DNA of 64,000 nt from CAZHRK01 sp964534555 (GCA_964534555.1 CAZHRK010000001.1:434001-498000); one strand, 5' to 3'; positions 40,969 to 49,987 are shown, counted from the stretch's first letter. The notes: a model not told the origin generated them from the letters alone. Translations and numbers: made by a program.

Positions 40969-41724
40969 TTAAATTGTCCTGCTTGCTGCAGGTTGAGCAT
41001 TTGTGTGCGGCGCGTAGGCGCTTGTTGTATTAATTTGCTCAATAAAAAGTCGAATTTGCTTAATGTGCTCTGCAAGCTTGATTGGGTCTTTTTCAAATTC
41101 TTCGTTGCAGTCAACGGTAAGAACAGGGCAGTGTGACATGCTTGGCGTAACGTCTTTACGATCGATAAGCCAGTCATCGTGTTTTTTATGAAGAGCTTGA
41201 AGATAGTCAAATGGAATACCTGACTCCTCTTCGCGCTTACGTTTTGATATCCGTTCAAAGGCAATTTCAGGTGTTACGCGTAAATAAATGAATGCATTAG
41301 GCTTTGGCGTAAACTGATTTTCAGTAAGCCAACCAAACCAATCTTTATAGATTTGCCATTCAAGGTCTGTAATAAACCCACTTTCATAACAGTTCTTGGC
41401 AAAACAGTAGCGATCACAATAGACAGATCGCTCTAAAATAAAGAGTGATTTCTCTGGGTGCATTCTTATGTAATCGTAGATTGCGTGAATTCTTGTAAGA
41501 AATGCGTATGACTGAAATGTATAAGCCCAACGAGGCGTATCTTTATAAAAAAGGTCTAGTAAGTTTGTTGTCCCAGACATTTTTTGCCATTTATCAGTTG
41601 GCTCAGGGATAACGCATGCATTAAGCTCCTGCTCAATAAGCTTGAGCATTGTTGACTTGCCAGCCCCAATATTTCCCTCAATCACGATCAGTTTTTTTGT
41701 GTCAGTAGTAGTTCTAAGTTGCAT
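40969..41724 (-). CDS. Deoxynucleoside kinase (dCK/dGK/dNK family)
   Basis: 251 residues. P loop EGNIGAGKSTMLKLI (about 16-30), substrate-binding PEPTDKWQ, FILERSVYCDRYCFAKN (the ERS motif of this family), and IYLRVTPEIAFERISKRKRE with the lid Arg residues. This is the family of eukaryotic deoxycytidine, deoxyguanosine and insect dNK enzymes, also in some bacteria and viruses. It phosphorylates salvaged deoxynucleosides. In a host-dependent cell it suggests uptake of host nucleosides. A minus-strand TATAAT lies at 41741-41746 just upstream. The C-terminal ~20 residues are Ala/Thr/Pro-rich. Specificity cannot be read. Confidence 0.9.
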   Translation of the reverse strand: MQLRTTTDTKKLIVIEGNIGAGKSTMLKLIEQELNACVIPEPTDKWQKMSGTTNLLDLFYKDTPRWAYTFQSYAFLTRIHAIYDYIRMHPEKSLFILERSVYCDRYCFAKNCYESGFITDLEWQIYKDWFGWLTENQFTPKPNAFIYLRVTPEIAFERISKRKREEESGIPFDYLQALHKKHDDWLIDRKDVTPSMSHCPVLTVDCNEEFEKDPIKLAEHIKQIRLFIEQINTTSAYAPHTNAQPAASRTI

Positions 41725-41740
41725 AGACGCATCCCGTAAT

Positions 41741-41746
41741 ATTATA
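41741..41746 (-). promoter_or_regulatory. Possible -10 element for the deoxynucleoside kinase gene
   Basis: Perfect TATAAT on the minus strand, 17 bases before the start codon, but without a convincing -35 box. It would give a leader of only about 10 bases. Low confidence. Confidence 0.3.
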
Positions 41747-41876
41747 TAACTGAAATTTATTGGCAGGTTTAGTGCCCTTTACTTTACCACGATACGGGTT
41801 TTTAGTGTAGGTTTTAGGGGCCTTAAGGGCTACATTTTTTTAAAAAAGGGGAAAACGCTCTTACTAGTGCACAAGT

Positions 41877-41905
41877 TTGACACTAAAGGCCTTTTACTTT
41901 ATGTT
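41877..41905 (+). promoter_or_regulatory. Promoter for the outer-membrane-like protein gene at 42069
   Basis: TTGACA (41877-41882, perfect), 17-base spacer, TATGTT (41900-41905). It lies in the 344-base gap 41725-42068. The transcript leader would be about 157 bases and contains short inverted repeats: AGCG/CGCT near 41940-41960, and GTACAGG/CCTGTTAC around a CAAC/GTTG pair near 42015-42055. No known riboswitch is recognised. Confidence 0.65.
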
Positions 41906-42068
41906 TTTAACCTCGTTTAGATAACGGTTCTTTTAAGAAGCGTCTTTTAGGCGCTAAGCAACCTCCAGGGCATTTTACACTGATTTAAAGGTATGTTAAA
42001 ACATCGGATGGGGGTACAGGCAACCGACAACTCTTAATGTTGGCTCCTGTTACGGCACTACCAAAAGA

Positions 42069-43625
42069 ATGGGATTTATGAACAGTATTAAAAGACTAGC
42101 ACGATTATTTGTGCTTAGCCTTACGGTCTTAACCTCTTACCCTGCAAGTGATTTTGAGTTTGACCATGAAGGCGATGTTTATTTTGATGTTATGTCAGAT
42201 GATGACGTTGACCTTGACCTTATTAATACAGAGATAGCACAGAACACTTTTGATCTAAGAACAATTAAAGCGTATATCGCTGGTAAAAACTACCTCAGCA
42301 AGATTGTATCGCCCTTTTGGGGGACGACAGCTGCTCCTGCTGGTCGCGATGCGCTTTATCTTATGCCGTATAAAATATCTTCATTAGAGTACGGTGGATT
42401 TGCATGTAACTTCTTTATTAATTCTACTAATAAAATGAAGGTTACAACCCAAGACCTTTTTAGGTTTCCAACAGATAAAGAATTTTTTGATCTTATGGAT
42501 AGCTTTCTCCCTGCCGGAGGGGTATCAGCAACTGATGCTATGCAGCTTCTTCCTCTTCTTAAGAGAATAACAATTCAGGAAAAGAAGCTTGGGGGGTTAT
42601 TACAAGCTGGGATAAACATTGGTGCCTTTAATTTTCAAATTCATACCTCAGTACAACTTGGTGCTCGTAATTTTTGGCTCAATCTTAGGGATCAGAGGCA
42701 AGTACGTAAGCTCTTTGCTGATAAATATCAAGCAGGTGGCGATTTGAAAGAAAGCGAGTTTTATGTCCTGCGTGTTGGCATGGGTGATACGCGTCTTAAA
42801 TTGGGTATGAATACTATTAACAGCAGTGTTTTCCAGAATGATGTTGGATTTGAGGCGATTATTCCAACATCTGCGTTCAGCTCTCAAAATAAAGTGCGTA
42901 TTGGTATAGCTGAAGCAACTTTTGATGATGAAAAAGATACAGCAACAGCAATAAAAAATTTAAAAGCAGTTAGGAACTATCTCCTTAATCCTCGAATTGG
43001 TAATGGTGGGCATTATGGTTTTGGGTGCTTTTTTGAATCGAAACTAACCGTTTTTAAGAATATTCTCGAAATTTGGTCTCGAGCATCGTATGATGTTTTT
43101 CTACCAAATGATGAAGAGCGCCTGTTTATGTTTAAAAAAACTATATCACCAGAAGTTTTTTCTAATCCGGGTGGTGAGTTTCAGGATCCAGGTCCACTGC
43201 CTCCTCCTGCAGCTGCGGCTCAAAATGCTAAAAACGTTAAGATTGCAAATCAGTTTATTAGAGAAAATATTTTCCCCTCTTCATTTCGCTGCACAGTGTA
43301 TCCAGGTGGCGTAACGAATTTTGTTATTGCTGGACGCTGCCAAATCAAGAAAAACTTGAGCGCGGCCCTTGGGTATGATTTTTATTCTCAAAAAGGTGAG
43401 CGAATCAAGCGCTTACGTAATACAGATGTTGATATGAATGATCTTGATATTTTTAAAGCTCAGAACGCAGGGCTTTTCCAACACAAGGTATTTTCAGAAA
43501 TTTTGTATCATGTTAAAAAACAGAAGAGTGACACAGGCTTTGGTTTTGGGGGAGATGTCACTGTTGCGAGTCGTCGCATAGGTGAAGATTGGACTGCGTA
43601 CTTTAAAGTTACGACGTCGTTCTAG
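42069..43625 (+). CDS. Putative outer-membrane beta-barrel protein of unknown family
   Basis: 518 residues (or 515 from the next ATG at 42078). A signal peptide (KRLARLFVLSLTVLTSYPAS) precedes an acidic segment (FEFDHEGDVYFDVMSDDDVD). From about residue 180 there are many alternating polar/hydrophobic strands (LKLGMNTINSSVFQNDVGFE, NKVRIGIAEATF, NFVIAGRCQIKKNLSAALGY), an Ala/Pro loop (PPPAAAAQ), and a final strand ending YFKVTTSF with C-terminal Phe, the usual BAM signal. BAM and LptD genes are in the same window. The family is unknown to me. It has its own near-consensus promoter and is followed 26 bases later by another exported protein. Confidence 0.72.
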   Translation: MGFMNSIKRLARLFVLSLTVLTSYPASDFEFDHEGDVYFDVMSDDDVDLDLINTEIAQNTFDLRTIKAYIAGKNYLSKIVSPFWGTTAAPAGRDALYLMPYKISSLEYGGFACNFFINSTNKMKVTTQDLFRFPTDKEFFDLMDSFLPAGGVSATDAMQLLPLLKRITIQEKKLGGLLQAGINIGAFNFQIHTSVQLGARNFWLNLRDQRQVRKLFADKYQAGGDLKESEFYVLRVGMGDTRLKLGMNTINSSVFQNDVGFEAIIPTSAFSSQNKVRIGIAEATFDDEKDTATAIKNLKAVRNYLLNPRIGNGGHYGFGCFFESKLTVFKNILEIWSRASYDVFLPNDEERLFMFKKTISPEVFSNPGGEFQDPGPLPPPAAAAQNAKNVKIANQFIRENIFPSSFRCTVYPGGVTNFVIAGRCQIKKNLSAALGYDFYSQKGERIKRLRNTDVDMNDLDIFKAQNAGLFQHKVFSEILYHVKKQKSDTGFGFGGDVTVASRRIGEDWTAYFKVTTSF

Positions 43626-43651
43626 AGCGGTACAAAAAGGAGTTATTATTC

Positions 43652-44314
43652 ATGATTAATACATGTAAAAATATTCTTAAAGCTGCGGCACTCTGTGCTG
43701 TGCTCTCATTATCGTTTAATACCGGTATTATGGCCGCTACTAACGCTAATGTAGAACACGCTCTTGCTGACTATAAGCCTAAAAAGCTTCAGGCTGAGCA
43801 AATTAAGCTTTTGAGTGGTGTTTTGACTGCTGCTCCAATAGCAATGGTTCGTATGCATCTTGCAAACCTTGCGTCAAAACGTATAGTCAGGTCTCTTGGT
43901 GATCCAGCCTTTATTATTTCTCCTACAGCAGTATCTGCTGAGGCTGAAAAGAAAGAGGTCCACGAGCACCTTAAAAAAGTTTTAGCTCCAGTAAAAGAGT
44001 TCCTCACAGAAGTAAAAAACTATGCATCTATGATTAGGCCTCTTATTACAGAAAGCTTAGGCGAAGGTGCTGCAGACAGTCTCTTTATTAAGAGTTTTGA
44101 TGCTCCATCAGTCAAAGGGGCAAATGGGATTGATAACTCTGTAGAAGAGTTCTTCCTAGCTAACGTATCAACTCGCCGAGATCTCTGCGTAGTTTGTCAG
44201 CAATTTAATAAGTTTTTCTCTGATCTTCATTATAGCTTTAGTCCTGAAGCTATAAATGCATTTAATGAGCTTTGGTCTAAGATCAAAGGTAATGCTTCAC
44301 AGCATAGATCTTAG
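43652..44314 (+). CDS. Exported protein of unknown function
   Basis: 220 residues. A binding site AAAAGGAG lies about 12 bases upstream. MINTCKNILKAAALCAVLSL and the following SFNTGIMAA form a signal peptide. The mature part is predicted helical: long amphipathic segments around KKLQAEQIKLLSGVLTAAPI, KKEVHEHLKKVLAPVKEFLT, and a later region with two Cys (DLCVVCQQF). No motif recognised. Located between the beta-barrel-like gene and recD2, with 26- and 14-base gaps, so likely one transcript with the barrel. Function unknown. Confidence 0.75.
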   Translation: MINTCKNILKAAALCAVLSLSFNTGIMAATNANVEHALADYKPKKLQAEQIKLLSGVLTAAPIAMVRMHLANLASKRIVRSLGDPAFIISPTAVSAEAEKKEVHEHLKKVLAPVKEFLTEVKNYASMIRPLITESLGEGAADSLFIKSFDAPSVKGANGIDNSVEEFFLANVSTRRDLCVVCQQFNKFFSDLHYSFSPEAINAFNELWSKIKGNASQHRS

Positions 44315-44328
44315 AATTTAAGGTTATC

Positions 44329-46518
44329 ATGGAGCTGCGAGATGAAATCATTGGGGTTATTGATCGTATAGTTTTCAAGAGTCCTGAATCTGGTTTTAAC
44401 GTCTTTCAGCTAAAAGTAACGGACGGCACAACCATAACCGTTCGTGGCTTTACTGGCCAGCTCCATGAAGGCTCACGCGTTGTTGTGCGGGGCAGCTGGA
44501 CAGTTCATCCTAAGTTTGGCAAACAACTCGAAGCAACAGACTGTGTTGCCCAGATGCCTACATCTGCGTCTGGCATTCTTAAATATCTTTCCTCTGGTGT
44601 TATAAAAGGCGTTGGGCCAAAAGTTGCTGAAAAACTTGTTTCGGCATTTGGCGAAAATACCCTTGAGATTATTGATAAAGAGCCAGCAAGGCTCCTAGCG
44701 CTTGATGGTATTGGTCCGCGTAAGGTTGAGTCTATTATTAACGCGTGGCAAGATCAGAAGCAGATAGCCCGTGTTATGCTTTTTTTGCGCTCAAAAGACG
44801 TTTCTGTCGCTTATGCTAACAAGATTTACAAAACATACGGTAATAAAGCTATAGAGCTTATGCAGGAAAATCCGTACCGCCTTGTTGATGATATCTGGGG
44901 AGTTGGGTTTAAAACAGCTGACCAAATAGCGCTTAAGCTTGGGCTTGATCTTTTTTCTATGGCGCGTATTAAAGCAGGCCTTTTATATGTTGTTGGGCAG
45001 GCAACTGAACAGGGAAGTTTGTACATAGAACTTGATGAGATGAAGGTTAAGGCTTATGAGGCACTTGGAATACAAGCGGCAGAGCATGCACCTCTTGTTA
45101 AGCAGGCACTTACCGAGCTCTATCAGGCAGATAAAGTAAAGCTTTTGACGTATGAGTCTAAACATTATCTGGCGCTGCCTAAGTATTATTTTTCTGAGAT
45201 AGGTATTGCTCGTCGTATTAAGCGCCTTCAAGAGCGAAAAACAAAGTTTGAGCATCTCAATTTCCAAGATTTGTATAACAAGCTTGCCACTAACCATAAC
45301 TCTAAAATTGAGCTTAATGAGCATCAGCAGCGCGGCATACTTATGTGCTTGCAAAATAAGATCTCAATTATTACCGGCGGTCCTGGGACAGGTAAAACTA
45401 CGCTTGTTAGAAATCTTATTCAGCTTGCAGCAGATAATCATATAAAGTTTAAGTTAGCAGCTCCAACTGGGCGTGCTGCTAAACGTATGAGCGAAAGCAC
45501 TGGGCGTTATGCAGAAACACTCCATCGGCTTCTTGAGTTTCAGGCTGGTGAGGTGGGTTTTGCAAGAAATGAGCACAACGCACTTGAGCTTGATTTGTTG
45601 ATTGTTGATGAAGCATCAATGATTGATGTTTTTCTTATGCACTCAATAGTTAAAGCCTTGCCGCTTGATGCGTCACTAGTCCTTATTGGGGATGTTGATC
45701 AGTTGCCTTCAGTTGGCGCTGGTAATATTTTGCGTGATCTTATTGATTCCCAGAAAGTACCAGTCGTTCGGCTTACTCATATTTTCCGTCAAGCACAAGA
45801 CAGTATGATTGTTACTAATGCCCACAGAGTTAATCACGGGGATTTTCCTCAATCGCCGACTGCTGGGTCTAAGCGTGATTTTGCTTTTGTAAAGCAAGAA
45901 AACCCTGACGATGTTATTGCTTATCTTAAGCTTTTTTATACTCAAAAAATTAAACAGCTTGGCATATCGCCAAATGATAGTATTGTCCTTGTTCCTATGA
46001 ATAGAGGGACTGTCGGGACTGCGCGTCTTAATCAAGAATTGCAGCAAATACTTAATCCAAATAGAGCAGATTATGAGCAAGTTATTGTTTTTGGAACTGC
46101 CTATAAAGTTGGTGATCGTGTAATGCAGATTCGTAATAATTACGATAAAGCTGTCTTTAACGGTGATATAGGCTCAATCGCATCCCTTAGCCGTGATGAC
46201 CAAAAACTCGTTGTTTCATATCCTGAAAAAGATGTCGAGTATGATTTTGCAGAGCTTAATGAACTTGTTTTATCTTACGCTGTTTCTATTCATAAGAGCC
46301 AGGGGTCAGAATTTTCAGCGGTTATAATTCCTATCTTTATGCAGCATTTTATGTTGCTTCAACGCAATTTGATATATACCGCAATTACTAGAGCCAAAAA
46401 GTACTGCGTTCTTCTTGGACAATCAAAAGCTATTGGCATGGGCGTGCGTAATAATAAAGGTGTTGAGCGTCTAACTTTCTTAAAACAATATCTTACTACT
46501 GATTTGGAAGCCCGCTAA
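44329..46518 (+). CDS. recD2: RecD2-type DNA helicase
   Basis: 729 residues. RecD2 (RecD/TraA family) is a 5'-3' SF1 helicase acting without RecBC. The N-terminal OB-like region (1-80), then tandem helix-hairpin-helix motifs (SGVIKGVGPKVAEKLVSAFG and LLALDGIGPRKVESII), a further HhH-like YRLVDDIWGVGFKTADQIA, Walker A TGGPGTGKTTLVRNLI (about 349), AAPTGRAAKRMSE, Walker B LLIVDEASMIDV, GDVDQLPSVGAGNIL, RLTHIFRQA, and the motif VI region SYAVSIHKSQGSEF then YTAITRAKK. No RecB or RecC is present here. It overlaps the next gene by one base (TAATG). Confidence 0.95.
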   Translation: MELRDEIIGVIDRIVFKSPESGFNVFQLKVTDGTTITVRGFTGQLHEGSRVVVRGSWTVHPKFGKQLEATDCVAQMPTSASGILKYLSSGVIKGVGPKVAEKLVSAFGENTLEIIDKEPARLLALDGIGPRKVESIINAWQDQKQIARVMLFLRSKDVSVAYANKIYKTYGNKAIELMQENPYRLVDDIWGVGFKTADQIALKLGLDLFSMARIKAGLLYVVGQATEQGSLYIELDEMKVKAYEALGIQAAEHAPLVKQALTELYQADKVKLLTYESKHYLALPKYYFSEIGIARRIKRLQERKTKFEHLNFQDLYNKLATNHNSKIELNEHQQRGILMCLQNKISIITGGPGTGKTTLVRNLIQLAADNHIKFKLAAPTGRAAKRMSESTGRYAETLHRLLEFQAGEVGFARNEHNALELDLLIVDEASMIDVFLMHSIVKALPLDASLVLIGDVDQLPSVGAGNILRDLIDSQKVPVVRLTHIFRQAQDSMIVTNAHRVNHGDFPQSPTAGSKRDFAFVKQENPDDVIAYLKLFYTQKIKQLGISPNDSIVLVPMNRGTVGTARLNQELQQILNPNRADYEQVIVFGTAYKVGDRVMQIRNNYDKAVFNGDIGSIASLSRDDQKLVVSYPEKDVEYDFAELNELVLSYAVSIHKSQGSEFSAVIIPIFMQHFMLLQRNLIYTAITRAKKYCVLLGQSKAIGMGVRNNKGVERLTFLKQYLTTDLEAR

Positions 46519-46955
46519 TGGCAATAAAGGCGATTGTCTTTGATGTGGTGGGAGTCTTGGCTCATGTCGATTTCGTATCGAATGAATTCACACCGTTGCC
46601 TTATGCGCAGCAGCTATTTGAGCAACTTTTAGCGCATGGTTATCAGGTTTATCTTTTATCTAATATGACTGATCAGGCTCGTCGAAGATTTATTGTCCAG
46701 ACTGATTTTCATCAAAAAGCAACTGGCGCATTATTTGCATGTGAGGCTGGCATGCAGAAGCCAGAAGCTGATTTCTTTAATTTGTTCCTAAAAATGTATG
46801 ACCTTAAAGCAGATGAATGTTTATTTATTGATGATCAAGAAGAAAATGTTTCATCAGCTAAAAAGCTTGGTTTTCATACGCTCCTTGCCCAAGACCCGCG
46901 ATTATTACAGGTTAAAATAGCTCGTATTTTACGTTTGGTCAGAGGCGAGGCATAA
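46518..46955 (+). CDS. HAD-superfamily hydrolase, short form
   Basis: 145 residues. Related to the exported HAD at 14653 but without a signal and without the helical cap. Motif I FDVVGVL (second Asp replaced by Val), motif II LLSNM, motif III Lys in AGMQKPEADFF and motif IV FIDDQEEN are in order. The missing cap (residues between motif I and II are only ~45) makes it a minimal HAD. Start overlaps the recD2 stop by one base, so it is translated with the helicase. Substrate unknown; activity plausible but lower than in a DxD enzyme. Confidence 0.82.
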   Translation: MAIKAIVFDVVGVLAHVDFVSNEFTPLPYAQQLFEQLLAHGYQVYLLSNMTDQARRRFIVQTDFHQKATGALFACEAGMQKPEADFFNLFLKMYDLKADECLFIDDQEENVSSAKKLGFHTLLAQDPRLLQVKIARILRLVRGEA

Positions 46956-46999
46956 GGGTTCTTTGCTATTCTTAGATCACGGTGTACACTGTCGATCTA
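46954..46999 (+). terminator. Terminator-like inverted repeat after the HAD gene
   Basis: AAGGGTT (46954-46960) pairs with AACCCTT (46992-46998). Inside, AGATC pairs with GATCT around the near-palindrome ACGGTGTACACTGT. Only four T follow. It fills the 60-base gap before zwf and may end the recD2 transcript or be a zwf leader structure. Confidence 0.45.
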
Positions 47000-47015
47000 T
47001 TAACCCTTTTACTGC

Positions 47016-48452
47016 ATGAAGCGTATGGAAGACAAACAGCATATCAAATTACATTCGGCGGTTTTTGTTATCCTGGGTGCCACAGGAGATTTAACAAAGC
47101 GTAAGCTTATTCCTGCGCTTTATAATTTAGTTGCAAAAGAGCGGCTTGATAAATTCGCTATTGTTGGCGTTTCATTTGATCGTGCCTCAGCTCAGCAAGT
47201 CTTGGATCAGGCTCGGCCATTTGTACAAAATTTAAATGAGCAGGTTTGGAATCAGTTAGTGAGCGCTACTTATTATTTCCAAATGGATTTTCATAAAGAT
47301 GAGGCATATAAAGGTCTTTCAGATCTTTTGGTTGATGTTGAGATGCGCCATGGGCTTTCTGGGAATCGGCTTTTTTACCTAGCGACAATGCCACACCACT
47401 TTGGTGTTATCACTCAAAATCTCGCTCGCTATAAAATAGTTACCCATGCTGACGAAGTTTTACCAGCATCAACTAATGTTTGGCAGCGAGTTGTGTACGA
47501 AAAACCTTTTGGTACAAGTAAGGCCTCTGCACATCAAATTAATACTGATATCGCACGGTCATTTAGAGAAGATCAAGTGTTTAGAATAGATCATTGGCTT
47601 GGTAAAGAGCTTGTGGCTAATATTGCTTTTGTCAGGTTTACCAATATCATTTTTGAACCTCTTTGGAATGAACAGTACATAGAATCGGTGCAAATTGTTT
47701 TGTCTGAAAAACAAGGCATTAATGGTCGTGGAGCATTTTATGATGCTTACGGAATGCTTAAAGATATGATTCAAAATCATGTGTTACAGATTCTTGCGCT
47801 TGTTTGCATGGAGCCACCACGAGAATTCTCTGCGCAGATGCTTAGAGAAGAAAAAGCAAAGCTTCTCTCGCAGGTACGGGTGCAAAATATTATTAGGGCG
47901 CAATACGAAGGGTATACTGCAGAACAAGGTGTTGCCCCTGATTCGACATCAGATACTTTTGCGGCGCTAAAAATTGTTATTGATAACAAGCGTTGGGCTG
48001 GTGTTCCATTTTACATAAAAGCAGGCAAATCCCTTGATAAGGATGCTGCCGCAATTCATATTAAGTTCAAGATGGCAAAATGTTTGCTTGAGTTTTGTCC
48101 GATAGATTCAAATTATCTCACGATTAATATTCAACCAAATGAGGGCTTTTTCTTAGAGCTTAATGTTAAGCAGCCTGGTGTTTTTAATCGAGTTCAGCCA
48201 ATTAATCTGAACTTTTCGCACTCATCCGTGTGGGGGCCTAATACTCCAGCAGCATATGAAGTTCTTTTAGCTGATGTTTTGCGAGGTGATCATTTTGCAT
48301 TTGTTCGAGAAGATGAAATTGAGCATTCATGGGCTATTGTTGAGCAAGCTTTATCACTTCCACACTCTATCGATACTTATCCTAAAGGAAGTACTGGTCC
48401 CGCATCAATTTCAACACTTGATCAAGAAAAGGAGATTGTATGGAGGACATAA
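47016..48452 (+). CDS. zwf: Glucose-6-phosphate 1-dehydrogenase
   Basis: 478 residues (469 from a later Met at 47025 is possible). Oxidises glucose-6-P to 6-phosphogluconolactone, generating NADPH. VFVILGATGDLTKRKLIPAL is the nucleotide-binding motif; VYEKPFGTSKASA and FRIDHWLGKELVANIAFVRF carry the active-site Lys, Asp and His (usual RIDHYLGKE); WAGVPFYIKAGKSL is also family-typical. Gnd follows with a 13-base overlap. The lactonase gene (pgl), often between these two, is absent. Confidence 0.96.
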   Translation: MKRMEDKQHIKLHSAVFVILGATGDLTKRKLIPALYNLVAKERLDKFAIVGVSFDRASAQQVLDQARPFVQNLNEQVWNQLVSATYYFQMDFHKDEAYKGLSDLLVDVEMRHGLSGNRLFYLATMPHHFGVITQNLARYKIVTHADEVLPASTNVWQRVVYEKPFGTSKASAHQINTDIARSFREDQVFRIDHWLGKELVANIAFVRFTNIIFEPLWNEQYIESVQIVLSEKQGINGRGAFYDAYGMLKDMIQNHVLQILALVCMEPPREFSAQMLREEKAKLLSQVRVQNIIRAQYEGYTAEQGVAPDSTSDTFAALKIVIDNKRWAGVPFYIKAGKSLDKDAAAIHIKFKMAKCLLEFCPIDSNYLTINIQPNEGFFLELNVKQPGVFNRVQPINLNFSHSSVWGPNTPAAYEVLLADVLRGDHFAFVREDEIEHSWAIVEQALSLPHSIDTYPKGSTGPASISTLDQEKEIVWRT

Positions 48453-49342
48453 AAAAAGTTGGATTTGTTGGGCTTGGCCGTATGGGGCTTGCATTAGCAA
48501 AGCGTGCTGCTTCATCTGGTTTTACAGTTCTTGGTCATGATCCAGGGATAACCAGCAGTGACGACCTAGCACTTCATGGCATTCACCATGCTTCAAACCT
48601 TAAAGAGCTTATTCAAGAAGTTGATGCTTGTTGGCTCATGATTCCACATGATCGCGTTGATCAAGTTGTTGATGAAATCAATCGGCATGCTTCGACTGGT
48701 CTTATACTTATTGATGGTGGGAACAGTTTTTATAAAGATTCCATAAGGCGGTTTTCAGCATGCCAAGAAAAAGGAATATCCTTTGTTGATTGCGGAACGT
48801 CTGGTGGTGTCCATGGCGCTCAATTGGGCTACTGTCTCATGGTTGGTGGTCTTAAAGATGTTGTTGTAAGGCTTGAACCTCTTCTTAAAGCGCTTGCGAT
48901 AGATAAGGGATATGCTTATTTAGGCGCGCCGGGTGCAGGTCATTTTGTAAAAATGGTCCATAACGGTATTGAGTATGGTGTTTTACAAGCTTATGCAGAG
49001 GGATTACATGTGCTGCGTGAGGGTCCCTACAAACAGCTCGACCTTTCTGAAGTAACAGAACTTTGGAACCATGGTTCAATTATACGTTCATGGGTTTGTG
49101 ACCTTGCAACACAATTTTTATCCAAAGACCAAACGCTTGAGCATGTTTCAGGTGTAATCGGTGAGAATAGTACGGGGCGCTGGACTGCAGAAGTGGCTAA
49201 AGAACTTGAGATTCCAACGCCAGTGATTGATGCATCGCTTAAGGCTCGCGCTGACTCTCGTCTTACGGGCGGAAATTTTGGCTCAAAAATTGTTGCAATG
49301 TTGCGTAATACTTTTGGTGGGCATCCGTTGGGTGGTAAGTAG
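48440..49342 (+). CDS. gnd: 6-phosphogluconate dehydrogenase, short (YqeC/Gnd-type) form
   Basis: 300 residues; the short decarboxylating family is ~300, against ~470 for the E. coli type. Converts 6-phosphogluconate to ribulose-5-P with NAD(P)H. KKVGFVGLGRMGLALAKRAA is the dinucleotide motif; ILIDGGNSFYKDSIRR, FVDCGTSGGVHGAQLGYCLM and GHFVKMVHNGIEYGVLQAYA hold the substrate and catalytic Lys/Asn. AAGGAG lies 6 bases upstream of ATG 48440, within the end of zwf, so the two are coupled. Confidence 0.95.
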   Translation: MEDIKKVGFVGLGRMGLALAKRAASSGFTVLGHDPGITSSDDLALHGIHHASNLKELIQEVDACWLMIPHDRVDQVVDEINRHASTGLILIDGGNSFYKDSIRRFSACQEKGISFVDCGTSGGVHGAQLGYCLMVGGLKDVVVRLEPLLKALAIDKGYAYLGAPGAGHFVKMVHNGIEYGVLQAYAEGLHVLREGPYKQLDLSEVTELWNHGSIIRSWVCDLATQFLSKDQTLEHVSGVIGENSTGRWTAEVAKELEIPTPVIDASLKARADSRLTGGNFGSKIVAMLRNTFGGHPLGGK

Positions 49343-49351
49343 GAGCTATTC

Positions 49352-49987
49352 ATGTTTAAAAAAGTATTTGATATTAGCTGGCCAATAACAGAAAAAATGA
49401 CAGCGTATAAAGACAATCGTGTTGTCAGTATTAAATCAATAAAAACCGTTCCTGAAAACGGTGTACATGAGTCACTTATTACACTTGGTAGCCACACAGG
49501 AACACATGTTGACGCACCCAAGCATTTTATCGCTGATGGCAAACCGTTAGGGGCGTATACACTCGAACAATTTATTGGAAAGTGTATCGTAGTTGATTTG
49601 GCGCATCTTACAGGCGATGCAATTTATCCTGAAGATATCGCAGCCTACCAATTTACTAAAGGTGATCGTGTTCTTTTTAAAACAAGAAACAGCGCTCATA
49701 AAGATACAGCTTCACATGATCATCAGTTTATTTTTATCCACCACCAAACAGCCTTGATTCTAGCTCAGGCAGGTGTTTTGCTTGTGGGGATAGATTATCT
49801 TGGTGTTGAGCGTGGTGATCCTGAGCATAAAACTCATTCGACATTATTTGATTATGGGGTTCTTGTTCTTGAGGGATTGCGTTTGCGCGATGTCCCTGCT
49901 GGCAGATATCTTCTTATGTGTTTGCCTTTATCACTTCCAGATCTCGATGCAGCGCCTGCTCGTGTTGTTTTAGCTACTCTTGAATGA
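49352..49987 (+). CDS. Cyclase-family metal hydrolase (kynurenine formamidase-like)
   Basis: 211 residues. The metal motif HTGTHVDAPKHF (HxGTHxDxPxHF, about residues 49-60) is complete. DISWPITEKM at the start and LLVGIDYLGVERGDPEHKTH near the end are typical of the 'cyclase' family (KynB, isatin hydrolase and others). The family members hydrolyse amides or cyclic amides; the substrate here is unknown. No tryptophan degradation genes are nearby. Nine bases after gnd. Its last 136 bases overlap the PLD gene on the other strand. Confidence 0.88.
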   Translation: MFKKVFDISWPITEKMTAYKDNRVVSIKSIKTVPENGVHESLITLGSHTGTHVDAPKHFIADGKPLGAYTLEQFIGKCIVVDLAHLTGDAIYPEDIAAYQFTKGDRVLFKTRNSAHKDTASHDHQFIFIHHQTALILAQAGVLLVGIDYLGVERGDPEHKTHSTLFDYGVLVLEGLRLRDVPAGRYLLMCLPLSLPDLDAAPARVVLATLE

